Source: Ricinus communis (Eukaryota > Streptophyta > Magnoliopsida > Malpighiales > Euphorbiaceae). From it: 64,000 nucleotides of DNA. Positions 47,670 through 58,761 of the stretch are shown here, piece after piece (positions within the stretch are counted from its first letter, which is position 1; each line of letters begins with the position of its first letter). The stretch spans positions 12,590,802 to 12,654,801 of the forward strand of contig NC_063258.1 in assembly GCF_019578655.1 (NCBI RefSeq). Reading direction: 5' to 3'. Position numbers and translations under genes: made by a program. The notes beneath the pieces are model-generated. The model was not told where the DNA came from. It did not search any database and was given only the letters and a program-made list of their open reading frames with translations.

Positions 47670-48780
47670 TGTAACACCCCCATCACATACTAACCAATAA
47701 ACATTAGCCAGGAAGCATACAAGCGTCGTAGAATATATACTACAGGTAGATAGGTCAATATGTAGGTTGTTAAGAATCCAGACACAAGGTTATTAAAATA
47801 TAAACATATGATTATACTTAAACATCATTTAACAAGTATTACAAACATCTTCTTATGCCTTATAAGGCATACTTCCATATATATCACATAACTGCATACA
47901 AAAATGCATCAGGAGGAGACTTCACAAAACTACAAAGTTATAGAGGACTCTCTAAACTTTCCATAGACACCAATTAAGCTTAATTTGGACTTATATAACC
48001 CATGTTATGCCTAAAATACAGAACATCAAGGTTGCTGGAATTTTGACAGTTTTCTATCTTAACATACTTAAACTTAAATCAAGCTTAATCTTTATGCAAT
48101 CATTCAATACTCTACTAATTCATGATAATCAGACCTTTAATTAATCAATGAGACCATCAAATGAAGTTTTTCCAATTTGTAATCAAGAACCCTAATGACG
48201 AATTTATAACACTCAAGTAACAACTTACCAATTTCAAACTTTTGGGTTGCTAATATGCTTAAATCCTTTAGCTTTAGCTTGGCTCCTTCAATAGTTGGCA
48301 AAATCCTATCTTAATCTTAAGTTTTTCTAGGTATTCCACTCCTCTCTCTTATTCCAAATTTTGTGTTTTTGGCCATGTACGAATTTTAGAGAAATGAAGA
48401 GGTAAAATGAGCTTACTCATGGTTCCAATTTCCAATATTCCTCTCTTAATGCCACCACCTACTAAACTATTTTTATCACCCTAAATTAATTCTTACTAAC
48501 CATATATAGGTACTAACTTTTAATTGTATCTTTTAAGTCCAATCTATTTACCCAACCTTCAACTATTGGTTCAATTAAGTCTTAAGGCTTAATACACATA
48601 ACCCAAGTACTTAATCAACTTGTCTAAATTAATAATCTAATATCATGCTTCTTATTCTCTACTTATAATTAATATATATATGTTCTCATAAAATAAAAAT
48701 ATCATTGATATACCATCATATGCCCAATGATTAAATGTAAATGCACATAACATGGATGATGAGAAAATGCAGGCGTTACA
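47670..48780 (-). repeat. Tek-C 5' LTR (1111 bp, internally deleted type)
   Basis: Same length and same internal deletion joint as the 3' copy at 41735-42845. It is flanked by ACACA on the right. Confidence 0.92.
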
Positions 48781-50228
48781 ACACATGTTTTCATGCCCAA
48801 TTGTTTACATTTTTTATGCATGATTATCCCGTTTTATGCTAGAATCACCTGTCTTTTGTTTCCTTGCTCATTTCAGGTCATTTTCGAAGGACATCATCAA
48901 TAATCGAGGGACATACGTGTGATTACGGACCAAAATCCATCAGATTGGGCGAGGAGTAGCACCCAAAGGGTTGAGCACGGCCTGGACTCCGGCCATGCTG
49001 AATTACTAAGAGGCTATCCCCAATTGTGCCATTTCAGCACGACTTCCGTAGCCACCACGGCCTCCAGCACGGCCTGTGATGGATCAGCACAGGCTTGGGC
49101 ACGGCCTGGAAGGAGTCGGCCTGACAGACTCACAGTTGACTGACTGGACTCGTGGTTGAATCATCATACCGGACTCCCGGCCATGCTGAATCAACTATAT
49201 AGGCAATTTTGAATTCTTTTTGAAGGGGGACGATTTTTGGACTCAATTCCAAGACACACACTTAATCAATTATTTCCTATACCTCAATTGTAGACCTTGA
49301 GAGATAAAAACTCATCAATTGAAGGGGGGATTTCACTTGTTCCAACATCGAATTGAAGATCAAGACAAACTTTGGGAGCATTCAAGAGGCAACTAGGGTT
49401 TGAGATTTCGAATTTTGTAATTTTAGGGTTTCTCATTCAGCTTGAAAGAGAAGGGTGTACATGCCTTTAATTTGTTTTTCCTTATTTTGTTCCCTAATTG
49501 CTTTAACCATGAACATGAGTAGCTAGATCTTTTGAATCCATTAGGGTTCACCTTTGTTGATGGATTATGCTTAATTATTAGTTTTTATAATTGTCATTCT
49601 TGCAATCTTCTTGCTATTCAGTAATAAAAGTTTGATTCAGTTAATTTGAGACGTTGGATTAATTGTTTATTAGGTTGTTTCTTGACATTGAGAAATGCTT
49701 GTTACAACTGGACATTGAATAGTAAGAACTGGTAGTTAACACTTAGAGATAAGGTTGATTTACTCGCCGGATTAAGAACTAATAACTCTTAATAGTTTTA
49801 AATCATACTTAATGCTAATCTGTAGTAATCCGATAGGAAGAGATTCCATTAGTTTAGTGCAGGGTTAGGAATCCGGTAAGCTTGAGAGAGGTACCGGGAT
49901 TCAATTCAGGATTTAGGCACGGGTAAGCAAGATTGGCAATCCATAAAATCCATCTTTAGAATTCCATCACTTAGGCTCCCTTTTGGGTTTGTTTCTCTCT
50001 TTGCAATTGTCTTTTGATTATCCATTGTTCTTCATTTACTTATTTGCACTCATAACCATTAGCTGGTACGTTAGAACTTTCACACCCTATTTCAGACTAG
50101 ATAACATAACAAACAGTAGTAACTCTAGGTTCACCCGATCTCCAGGGATACGACCTTGATACTCACTAGTGCTAGGCTGCATCGGTAGGTTCACTGCCTT
50201 AGGTGTAGGTTGCATAAAGAGCACATCA

Positions 50229-50233
50229 CCTAC
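50229..50233 (+). other. Ath-1 target site duplication, right copy (CCTAC)
   Basis: Directly follows ..CACATCA of the Ath-1 3' LTR and equals 15676-15680. Confidence 0.92.
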
Positions 50234-52425
50234 AGTTCTCTCTAATATACGTTTTAAACCCCTATTAGTAACCTCAACTTGCCCACTGTTTTATGGGTGA
50301 TAGGGAGTGGAGAACCGTTGCATTACACCATAGCGCCTGAGTGCCTTCTCCAATTGAACATTGCAGAAATGCGTTCCCCTGTCACTAATTAGCGCTCTAG
50401 GTGTGCCGAACCTAGCAAATAACTTTTTAAAGAACCTGCAAATAACTCTAGCATCATCAGTAGGTAAGGCATGTGCCTCCGGCCATTTGGAGAAATATTC
50501 AACAGCTACTAGGATATACTTATTACCATTTGGGGAAGGGAAGGGTCCCATGGATTCAATACTCCAAATATCAAATATCTCAACTGTCTGCATATTGTTT
50601 TGGGGCATCTCATCACGGGCAGAGATATTACCTGAGCGCTGACAAGCGTTGCAAATTTGAACAAAGGTTCTAGCATCCTGGAAGATAGTTGGCCAATAAA
50701 AGCCTGCATCCAACACCTTCCTAGTAGTATGGTTCACCGCTTGATGGCCTCCTACAGGTCCTTCATGACAATGCCTCAAGATCTGGAGACTCTCTTTGCC
50801 ATAAACACATTGGCGGATGAACTGGTCTATACACACTCGATATAGGAAGGGGTCATCCCAAATGTAGTATTTCAAATCGGCAAAGAATTTCTTCTTTTGC
50901 CGATAAGTCATACCCCTTGGTAAGACCCTAGCCACAAGATAGTTAGCATAATCAGAAAACCACGGAGAATCAGAATATACCTTTAATGAATACAATGCTC
51001 CTCTGGAAATAGATCATCTATCATGCTCTCATCAAGTGCATCCAAGCTCGAATTCTCCAGTCTGGATAGGTGATCTACTGCCAAGTTTTTTGCGCCCTTC
51101 TTATCTCTAATCTCAATGTCGAATTCCTGCAACAATAAAATCCATCTGATCAATCTTGGCTTAGCATCATGCTTATTAAACAGATGCCTCAAAGCTGAAT
51201 GGTCAGTAAAGACGATGGTCATTAATAAGATGAGGTATGATTGGAATTTGTCGAAGGCATACACGATAGCTAGCAACTCCTTCTCTGTAGTAGTGTAATG
51301 TTCTTGGGCTCTTGTTAACATCTTGCTAGCATACTAAATGGGTTGGAACTTTTTATCAAACCTCTGTCCAAGCACAGCTCCAACTGCATAGTCACTAGCA
51401 TCGCACATTAGTTCAAAGGGCAGCCCCCAATCAGGCGAAGCCATGATAAGGGCTGTGGTTAAAAGTTTCTTTAATAACTCAAAGAAGATACACATGCATC
51501 ATAAAAAATGAAAGGTGCATTCTTAACTAGCAATTGAGTAAGAGACCTAGCAATCCCAAAGAAATTTCTAATGAATCTTCTATAAAATCCAGCATGGCCT
51601 AAGAAATTTCTAACAGCCCTAACAGAACTAGGGGGTGGTAGCTTAGATATTGTTTCTATTTTAGCTCTATCAAATTCCATCCCCGTATGTGAAATCTTAT
51701 GCCCTAGAACGATTCCCTCTCTACCATAAAATGACACTTTTCCCAATTTAGCACCAAATTAGCCTCAATAGTGAGAGAATGAGTTACCACAAACAGAGAA
51801 GTCATCCATAAATACCTCCATCGACTCCTCAATCATATCATCGAAAATGGCCATCATACACTGCTGAAACGTAGCTAGCAAATTGCATAAGCCAAAAGGC
51901 ATTCGTCTATAAGAGAATGTCCCGTAGGGGCAAGTGAAAGTTGTCTTCTCTTGGTCTTCAGGTGCAATTGGGATCTAAAAATATCCTGAAAAACCATCAA
52001 GAAAATAGTAAAACATGTGTCCTGCCAATCTTTCTAACATCTGATCAATGAAAGGAAGAGGGAAGTGATCCTTCCGAGTTGCATCATTAAGCCTCCTGTA
52101 ATCGATGCACACTCGGAATCCTGTTACCATCCATGTAGGTATTAGCTCATCCTGCTCATTTTGAATTACTGTCATGCCTCCTTTCTTCGGCACAACCTAC
52201 ACAGGGCTCACCCAAGAACTGTCAGAAATAGGGTAAACTAATCCTGCATCTAGGAGTTTAATTACCTCCTTTTTCACTACTTCCTTCATGTTCGGATTAA
52301 GTCGCCTCTGTGGCTGAACTACTGCTCTATAGCTATCCTCTATAAGAATCTTATGAGAACAGAAACTTGGGTTGATCCCGGGAATATCAGTGATTTTGTA
52401 GGCGAAGGCCTTCTTATACCTCTTG
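50229..52425 (-). pseudogene. pol: Ath-2 pol: linker, RT, RNase H, INT core, frameshifted
   Basis: The 5' portion of Ath-2 pol on the minus strand. From 52425 leftward: the linker-RT start [19 protein letters not shown] and RAVVQPQRRLNPNMKEVVKK; RT (51471-52200) with CIDYRRLNDATRKDHFPLPF and, near 51815, an intact FMDDFSV box; RNase H (50983-51440) with [16 protein letters not shown]; and INT (50291-50995, 234 open codons) with HHCC-type zinc residues and ESMGPFPSPNGNKYILVAVE, then ISDRGTHFCN. It ends at the CCTAC duplication and continues at 15675. A segment after the FMDD box is deleted (near 51770), and other frame breaks occur near 51470 and 52195. Confidence 0.88.
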
Positions 52426-52568
52426 GGAAAAGGTTGCGTCGAAGACGTTCCAGTGGTTTGCGAGTTCCCTGATGTGTTTCCAGAAGAATTACTGGGATTG
52501 CCGCCCAATAGAGAGATAGAATTTTGCATCGACGTGGTACCGGGTACAACACCTATTTCTTTGCTGCC
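52426..52568 (+). pseudogene. orphan chromovirus RT fragment
   Basis: About 140 bp encode, in one + frame, [20 protein letters not shown] then [20 protein letters not shown], the segment just before RT in chromovirus polyproteins. It is related to but distinct from the Tek family (which reads [20 protein letters not shown]). It is wedged between minus-strand Ath-2 pol and the start of Ath-3, with no other piece of this element in the window. Ath-3 may have inserted into it. Confidence 0.8.
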
Positions 52569-54044
52569 TGATGTGCGTAAAATACACACATCTAAATGGG
52601 TTTTTTTAAGATTGATTTTATGGACATTTGGATGTGAATTGGTCTCAACACTCACCTTATACATATGTTTGTGTGCATTAGGTCCAAAAAAGGTCAAAGG
52701 ATGAAAAAGGAAAGAATTGGAGCATAATTGCACATCAAAGCTGCCGAAACGAGCTAAGTACGAGCATGAGGAAGTTGAACATGGCCGTGTTGATCTCAAC
52801 ACTGGCCGTGTTCTCAACACGGTCACAAGCATGGGCCGTGTTACTAACACGGGGACAAACACGGTCGTGTTGAACATCAAAGAAGAAGTAGTTTTTAGGG
52901 AGCACGGCCACAGAGAGTAACACGGCCAGGAACACATCCCGTGTTGAGAACACGGCCAGGAACACGGCCGTGTTGGAGGCGACAGGGGGTATTAATTAAA
53001 AGAACGAAAAGAAGAGAAAAAAGAGGAGGCTAGGGTTAGAACGTCCCAAACCCTAATTTTTCTTTCTCTAAGGGTTTTCTGAGCTGAGACCAAGGCAAAA
53101 GGAGACTTGGATCAAGGTTTCAATCGGATTTCCTTGAAGGATCGAAGATTGGGCAAGGTTCGTTGATTGATTTTCAAATCGAGCAAGAGGAACAAGAATC
53201 GATTCAATTGGAGCAAAAGGATTTGGGGCTGTTTACTCTCATCCAATGGTGTAATCGGGTTTTTTTCTACCTTTGCTTATTGTTGTAATTGAATTCTTGT
53301 ATATTTTGAGAATGAACATGATTAGCTAGATTGATTTAATCCATTGGGATTTCTTTACTATGTTGGCTTGATATTATATTGTTGGATTGTTCGAGTTGGT
53401 TTTGTATTCTTCTTGTTTTCAGTATTAATAAGATTATGCATTATTCATGAGACATTGTGAATTGTGATGTTTAGATTACTTTATGAGATTGAGAAATCCA
53501 TTTGGCAATTGGAATTTTGAATAACAAGAACTGGTTAATAATCGCTTAGAGATAAGGATAATTAACTAGCCGGATTAAGAATTAACAAAGCTTAATAGAC
53601 GCGGATTAAAGCTTAATGCTAATTTAAGAATCAATCGTTAGGAAGAGATTCCAACTTTAGGTTATTAGGTTTAGGAATTCAGTTATCTCGAGAGAGAAAC
53701 CGAATTCGGTTAAGAATTCGTCCATGGGTAGCATAATTAGACTCACTGATCCTTTATCTTTTGTTCGGTTGCCAACTAGTTTAGATTCCCTTTGGGTTTT
53801 TCTTCTTGTCTTGATTATTTCGTTTATCAATCACGCTTGCATCTCCCTTAGGACTTAGCTCGTAGTTAATAGTTAGTTTAGAATTTATTCATCATCCATT
53901 TTAGGTTAATATAACAAAGAACAAAGGAGTAACTCTGGGCTTTCGCTTTCCCGAGGAATACGACCTTGATACTCGCCATTAGTGCTAGACTGCATCGATA
54001 GGTACACTGCCTTAGATTGTAGCTAACATGAGTAGCACACATCA
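52569..54044 (+). repeat. Ath-3 5' LTR (1476 bp)
   Basis: TGATGTGCGT to ..CACACATCA. The GC cluster (about 52780-52985) is built of AACACGG/CCGTGTT words, unlike the CAGCACGG/CCGTGCTG words of the Ath-1 and Ath-2 LTRs. The 3' half (from about 53320) is shared with the other Athila LTRs. Confidence 0.92.
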
Positions 54045-54049
54045 AGTTT

Positions 54050-54067
54050 TAGCGCCGTTGCCGGGGA
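54050..54067 (+). other. Ath-3 primer binding site, tRNA-Asp type
   Basis: TAGCGCCGTTGCCGGGGA, one mismatch (second base) from the plant tRNA-Asp 3' complement, five bases after the LTR end. Confidence 0.88.
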
Positions 54068-54232
54068 ATTGTTTGAAAACTAGAGTGAAATTTGCTATTT
54101 GTTAATTTAGCCATTTTTTTTTCTTTCTTATTATGTTATGATTTTTTTTTTGTTTATTTATTTTATTTTATTTGTACATATTTATTTAGCTTAAGTTTAT
54201 GATTCAGATAGTGAATGATAAAGAGGTTCAAT
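54068..54232 (+). other. Ath-3 untranslated leader, T-rich
   Basis: A short AT-rich leader with T runs between primer site and first ATG. No feature is seen. Confidence 0.6.
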
Positions 54233-55512
54233 GCTAAACTCAAAATCTTTGTATGACGCATTGGAAAATGAGAATAGGAACCAAGAGAGTGCTAAAAATT
54301 GGGATGCCCGTGCATCTTTAGATGCTCGAGTGGAATCGTTTACGTCATCAACTCTCCTCTCCTATCCTTTCATCTCAAGTCTTTTGTGAATTTTGTTGTG
54401 GTTTACATGTGTGTAATGATTGTCCATTGTATAGTGATGTTGCTCATTGTTCTTATAACTGTGAACAGGTGAATTATACGGGAAGTTGGCCAAATGACTC
54501 GTATGGAAGCACCTACAATCAAGAGTGGAGCACTCATTCACCTTTTGGATGGAGCTTAGATGGCCAAGAACCACTAGGAATTCAAAGCAACTACATCAAA
54601 GAAATTTAATGTTGCACCTTCAACTCAAGATGAAGAGTTAGTGTCGGAGGAGCTGATAATGAGGTTCATAACAAGTCTTGAGGAAAGATTCCAACAAACA
54701 GAGAGGATACTTGAAGATCAACAAGCCTCGATTAACAACATAGAGCATCAAGTAGGCTTAATCTTCAAGTTACTAGCGAAAGAGCAATTGAGAACTCCAT
54801 CAAACGCTGCTGAATCCGAGGAACATTTGAGCGCCATCACTTTGCATTCATGTGAGAATTTTTCTGGTTTATCTATTATGTTTGATGATGATGCTTATGT
54901 GCAGGACGACTCTTTGAACATGGAGATAGAACCAGAAAAGGAAGAGGCAAACATGATCCCTCTGAAAGACTATCAACAGGAATGTACAGTTGATGATGCT
55001 GAGTTGCAGTTAGAGGAATTGTTGGTAGATTTTCCACAAGTCCCTTCGATGATGGAAGATGAGCACGAGTTGTCCAATGAAGAAGTCTTGGAGGAGCTCG
55101 AGTTTCTCCTAGCAAGTGAACCAAGCCAAGGACTGAAGAAAACCATCAACACTCCTGAAGAAATTGCCCAACCGTCGATCCTTCCAATTGTTGAAACTCT
55201 AGCTTTCAAATTGGAAGAGCCCCTAGAGCATCATGACTACGTGCAAATATATGAGGAGCGAGTTTTGCCCATCATAATCGGCAAACTTGCTTGACCGCTT
55301 CGGAAGAGGAAGTTGACGATTATCCCTCTAAGCGGATATTTGAAGCCATTTGCTTGGAAGAAGGATGGATGGTCGCCAATCCCCACCGTTTGCTTTTCAC
55401 CATGAGTCCAGCTAAGAAGACTCATCACATCAAAAAGAAGCGCTTTTGGGAGGCACCCCAAATTCTATTTTTCAATTTGAATACTTTACCCTTGCATTGT
55501 GAACTTAGTTGA
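54233..55512 (+). pseudogene. Ath-3 reduced gag-pol ORF (gag C-terminus plus linker)
   Basis: ATG at 54233. The first part matches the middle and end of Athila gag: a zinc-knuckle-like CEFCCGLHVCNDC (near 54388), NYTGSWPNDSY, and an IEHQVG block like the NLENQIGQ block of Ath-0. From about 54980 the match shifts to the linker between PR and RT (HELSNEEVLEELEFLLASEP, compare ELSNEQVLEQLAVLLASEP in Ath-1), then to a short segment whose last codons (SPAKKTHHIKKKRFWEAP) overlap the conserved post-pol block. All catalytic domains are missing. Frames change near 54590 and 55285. The 217-codon stretch 54641-55294 is fully open. A second copy is in Ath-4. Confidence 0.75.
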
Positions 55513-55634
55513 TTAGGTTTTATAGTTGGTTTTTGTTAAGTTTTATTTATGTTGAGTGTATGAGTTGAGGATTTATTGGTTTTGCAGGTGAGAAAGAGTG
55601 AGAAAGTGCTGAGAATCGCAACTTTTGCATTATC

Positions 55635-55812
55635 TGGAGATCAACACGGGCGTGTTCAATACCGTGTTCGTGAACACGGCCTGTGTTCTGATTGAAAAAA
55701 AATCAAACTAAGTTGAACACGTTCACAGAAGCTAACACGGGCATTTATGCCCTGCCGTGTCCACAACACGTTCCCGTGTTAAAGACCGTGTCTGTAACAC
55801 GGGTGTGTTCTA
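55635..55812 (+). repeat. AACACGG/CGTGTT palindrome cluster, Ath-3 env leader
   Basis: GC-rich words such as AACACGGGCGTGTTC lie just upstream of the env-position ORF. They use the same AACACGG variant as the Ath-3 LTR rather than the CAGCACGG variant of Ath-1 and Ath-2. No leader intron of the Ath-1 kind is visible here. Confidence 0.72.
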
Positions 55813-55824
55813 AGAAGTGGTACC

Positions 55825-57393
55825 ATGTCCACCAGACGAGGATCAGGAGTTTACAAGAGGAGGCGGACCGATGGTTCCTCTTCCTCTCAATCATCAAAGG
55901 CCGCACCGACTAGTTCAGGCCAAATTAGACCACCGCAGCCATCGATTCCTACTTTTCCAAGGGCAGCCCACCTTTGAGCGTAGGATATCAATCGATGAGG
56001 CACAAAGATTCTGGGAAAGGCGAGGATAGATCGCCAAGATCGAGACCGCTTGACTTGCGGTACCGCACCGATATCTTGAGACACCCCATTTCAACATTTC
56101 TTTGACATTGTTGAACCAACATATAGGGAGTTGACTGTGGAGTTTGCCAAGACTTTCTTTCCGCAGCCGCCATGGACTTCCAACAACCGGATGCGACGGA
56201 TTAGCAAGGCAAACTTTCACGATGAGTGTACAGCAGTTTGGGGTACACTTAGGCTTGTGGACCGAGGAGGATGCAACCGGAGAGATTTATAGTCGCTGTA
56301 TACACACTCCGGTGTGTCATATCCGCAGATGTGGGCTGAGATTTCTGATGACACTGAAGGTTACAGTGCCAGCCAGTCCAAGGCATCTAACTTGCTTGAG
56401 GGACTACGGTACTTGCATGCATTGCTGGCTAGGACCATCACTGGCAAGGGAGATAGTGGTGGTGTAGTTACCCGGCCTGACTGTTTATACTTTACAAGAT
56501 GCACTAAAGACCACCACGACATGGGGTACTTATTGGCCGGACCGCCTTCGCAATAACTCAAAGAAGGTATTTTTCCCGTTTTGGGACTTACATTACTCGA
56601 CTGGCTAGGAGCTTAGGAGTTTTGGAGGAAGCGATACCACATTTGACGGAGCTGGGGGTGATGGAGACGTTGGGACTTCCCCGGATGGTTAGTATGGGGA
56701 TGGTGACTCGTAGAGGTGGTCCGCTAGGACCAGAGTATAGACCGAGGAATGCTCTCTTGGCGACTCGGAGAGGAGCGACCGCCCCACGAGCCCATGGTAC
56801 ATGGGATGTCCCACCTTCTTCTAATATTCCGTAGTCTTCCTCCGCACTGCCTACTCGCCTCCTTCCGGTCTTCTTCAGCTATTTTAGGAGTCTCCCCAAT
56901 TGAGTTTAGAGAGCTGCAGCTTAGAGTGCAGAGGTTGGCAGAGGAGCAGCAGCAGCATTTCATTCGACAAGAGGCTTTTCAACAGGACCTTTTACAGCGT
57001 CAGGCTGAGTTTCAGAGCCAGATGATGGCTCAGTTTGAGAGGCAGAGGGCTATGCTTCAAGCCCTGATTGAGCAGGGAGGTAGGTTAGAGGCCTCTATAG
57101 CCAATGACATGTTTGATGATATTTTTGCTACAGACTTTGCACCTGCTTGTCCACAGAGCCGGGTTCCAGAGTAGAGCCATTTTGACATCCCTCTAGCGGA
57201 TGATCCAGTTGGCCCTCCCTCTCCAACTGAGCACCCTTCAACACAGCAGCCTGACGAGCCTCCTATTGACGCTGCTCCTGCTGATCCACCAGCTCCTGCA
57301 TGTGACACTACTTCTGATCCTCAAAGAGCAGCCACTCCTCCACCACAAACCAATGATGCACCTCTTTTCACCCCGAGCCATAATCGTATGATT
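55825..57393 (+). pseudogene. Ath-3 env-position ORF, frameshifted
   Basis: The start MSTRRGSGVYKRRRTDGSSS is basic and Ser-rich, NLS-like as in Ath-1 although the sequence differs. The core follows in several frames: VEPTYRELTVEFAKTFF (near 56110), TMSVQQFGVHLGLWTEEDA (56218-56275), SKASNLLEGLRYLHALLA and MGYLLAG (56314-56556), then EEAIPHLTELGVMETLGL (56622). The 56880-57174 frame is a strong Gln/Glu-rich coiled coil (LQLRVQRLAEEQQQHF..), followed by a Pro-rich tail (57190-57390). No signal peptide or transmembrane anchor is seen. Frame breaks lie near 55978, 56220, 56320, 56550 and 56830. It may act in RNA or chromatin handling; that is inference. Confidence 0.75.
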
Positions 57394-58761
57394 AGTTTCT
57401 TTTTCCTTTTTCATTTCATATATTTTGTACACTAAGGACAGTGTGTCCTTCAAGTGTGGGGTGGGTGATATTTATCCCATCTTAGTTATTTGTTTATTCT
57501 TTTTGCAATTTTTTGTAAAATTTTGAAAATTTTTCACTTTGTTTCGATGCTCTTACTGTTGACTTGCTTTTGAAATCCTGTTTATGTCCATGTGATCGGG
57601 TAAAACCGATAGTGTTAAGTCTTGCGGAAGAATGTAAGATAATTAGTTTGAGTTTTGCACTGAGTTGCTTTGGTCTATTTAATTCTGTTTTGATGATTTT
57701 TATTTGGAACCTACTCAAAAAGCACACTTGTGAGAAATTGAGCCTAAATTGTAAGCATACATGTTATATGCTTTTATTTATTTCTTGTTGAGAGTGCCAC
57801 CATCGCTTTTACTTTTAGAACTTGCTCGGTAATGCTTATGAGGGCCACAAGGAGAGTTTAACACTTTGGTATGATAGAGGCACTTAGGTTTTTCATTCTA
57901 GCCAAATAGCCTTCATTCGTTTATTGATTCTGTAGATAACCCTTTCTTTCACCATTTTTTTTATCATATTCTATTACCACTTAGTTTTATTCTGCTTTGG
58001 GTTATGATTTTGCACATGAGTTATTTTTATTGGGAACTTTTGTCTTGGGAATAGCTTTGGAATCTTGTAGCAGCTTACTTCAATCCAAAAAGAAATTCAC
58101 TCTATTATGTGAATGTTCTTCCCTTATGAAAAAAAGAAAAAAAAAGAAAGAAGAAAATATAAAAAAGAATAAGAGGGAAAGGTGATGAAAAGAAAGAAAG
58201 TAAGTGAGCTAAACATTTTGACTTGATTCCTATTTCCCACCTTGGACTACTATCCATTGTTTACCCCTTGTGATCATTGTGACTTGTGTGCATGTCATGT
58301 ATTTCATTGCAAAACACCATAGGTTCAACTCTGACCAAATTTACCTACCCTTACCTAATCCCCATTACAACCCTTATAAAGACCTCTTGACATGGTTGTT
58401 GACTCTTCATAAGTGGTAGGAGTAGGATTTAAGAGCAAGCATATAGTAAGTAAGGCAGTAGTTGATGCATTGAGCGATTAAACACTACCATTTAAACACT
58501 TTGAGTGATTTAGAGTGAATCTGGTGAGGAGATGGTTCTGAATAATTTCCTTGAAACAGTTTTTTGTGAATTATTGGCATCTTGGTTGTGATACTTGAAT
58601 TGATTGCTTCGTTTCTTTTTGTTTGACTTGTGCTTGTTAAGGATATTTGTAGGAACCCTCTAGCTTGTTTGTCAGTTTAAGTATTGTTCCTTAGTGGTTT
58701 ATTTTCCTTATTATACTTTTGATTGCTTGAGGACAACCAATGAGCTAAGTGTGGGGTTATT
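57394..58761 (+). other. Ath-3 3' noncoding region with hairpin and two GTGTGGGGT motifs
   Basis: There is no credible gene. ACACT..AGTGT (57429-57444) is followed by GTGTGGGGT (57454-57462). The terminal purine tract GTGTGGGGT is at 58749-58757, just before the 3' LTR. In between is the noncoding block shared with the other Athila copies (AGAACTTGCT near 57818, CCCATTACAACC near 58360), and an A/G-rich run at 58130-58200. Confidence 0.72.

Larger units (their letters stand above)
41735..48780 (-). mobile_element. Tek-C: chromovirus with short 1111 bp LTRs
   Basis: A 7046 bp minus-strand member of the Tek family with a perfect ACACA duplication (41730-41734 and 48781-48785). Both LTRs are exactly 1111 bp, equal to the Tek-A LTR less 1202 bp between two AGTTTTGTGA words (16668 and 17870 in Tek-A). 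Primer site, gag, PR, RT, RNase H, INT, chromodomain and purine tract are all present. It has the longest open frames of the three (RT open for 288 codons), so it is the best reference for the family. Confidence 0.93.
15681..50228 (+). mobile_element. Ath-1: Athila element carrying three chromovirus insertions
   Basis: This + element is bounded by TGATAAGCAT and CACATCA with a perfect CCTAC duplication. Once Tek-A, Tek-B and Tek-C and their duplications are taken out, about 9.8 kb remains: a partial 5' LTR, pol from the end of PR through INT, a leader with the CACGG cluster and an intron, the env-position ORF, a long 3' noncoding region, a purine tract and a full 3' LTR (1464 bp). An internal deletion at about 25991-25996 joined the middle of the 5' LTR to the end of the protease, removing the primer site, gag and most of PR, so this copy cannot move by itself. 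Confidence 0.9.
41714..50228 (+). repeat. Ath-1 3' LTR, interrupted by Tek-C
   Basis: The LTR starts TGATAAGCAT at 41714, is interrupted at base 21 by Tek-C (41735-48780), and resumes at 48786 to end ..GAGCACATCA at 50228, giving 1464 bp without the insert. The CACGG cluster is at 48970-49190, the GGGTGTACATG block at 49453 and the ATACGACCTTGATACT block at 50148. It is followed by the CCTAC duplication (50229-50233). Confidence 0.9.
7722..52425 (-). mobile_element. Ath-2: minus-strand Athila element, split by Ath-1 and a solo LTR
   Basis: Reading on the minus strand from right to left, pol (52425 to 50234) is interrupted by Ath-1, resumes at 15675, and ends at 15130. The CACGG leader, env-position ORF, long 3' noncoding part and 3' LTR (9196 to 7722) follow. 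The two halves of integrase meet across the Ath-1 insertion with a CCTAC duplication on each side (15676-15680 and 50229-50233). The 5' LTR, primer site, gag and protease are missing: the element ends at about 52425 against an unrelated chromovirus fragment. Confidence 0.85.

Noticed and set aside
52197..52937. A 246-codon minus-strand ORF spanning Ath-2 pol, the orphan fragment and the Ath-3 LTR.
   Set aside because: Only the part left of 52425 is pol; the rest is the antisense of a fragment and an LTR, open by chance.
54388..54426. CEFCCGLHVCNDC in Ath-3 as a host zinc-finger protein.
   Set aside because: It aligns with the zinc-knuckle region of Athila gag in Ath-0 (CEFYSGPHYNSNC) and sits after a retroelement primer site.
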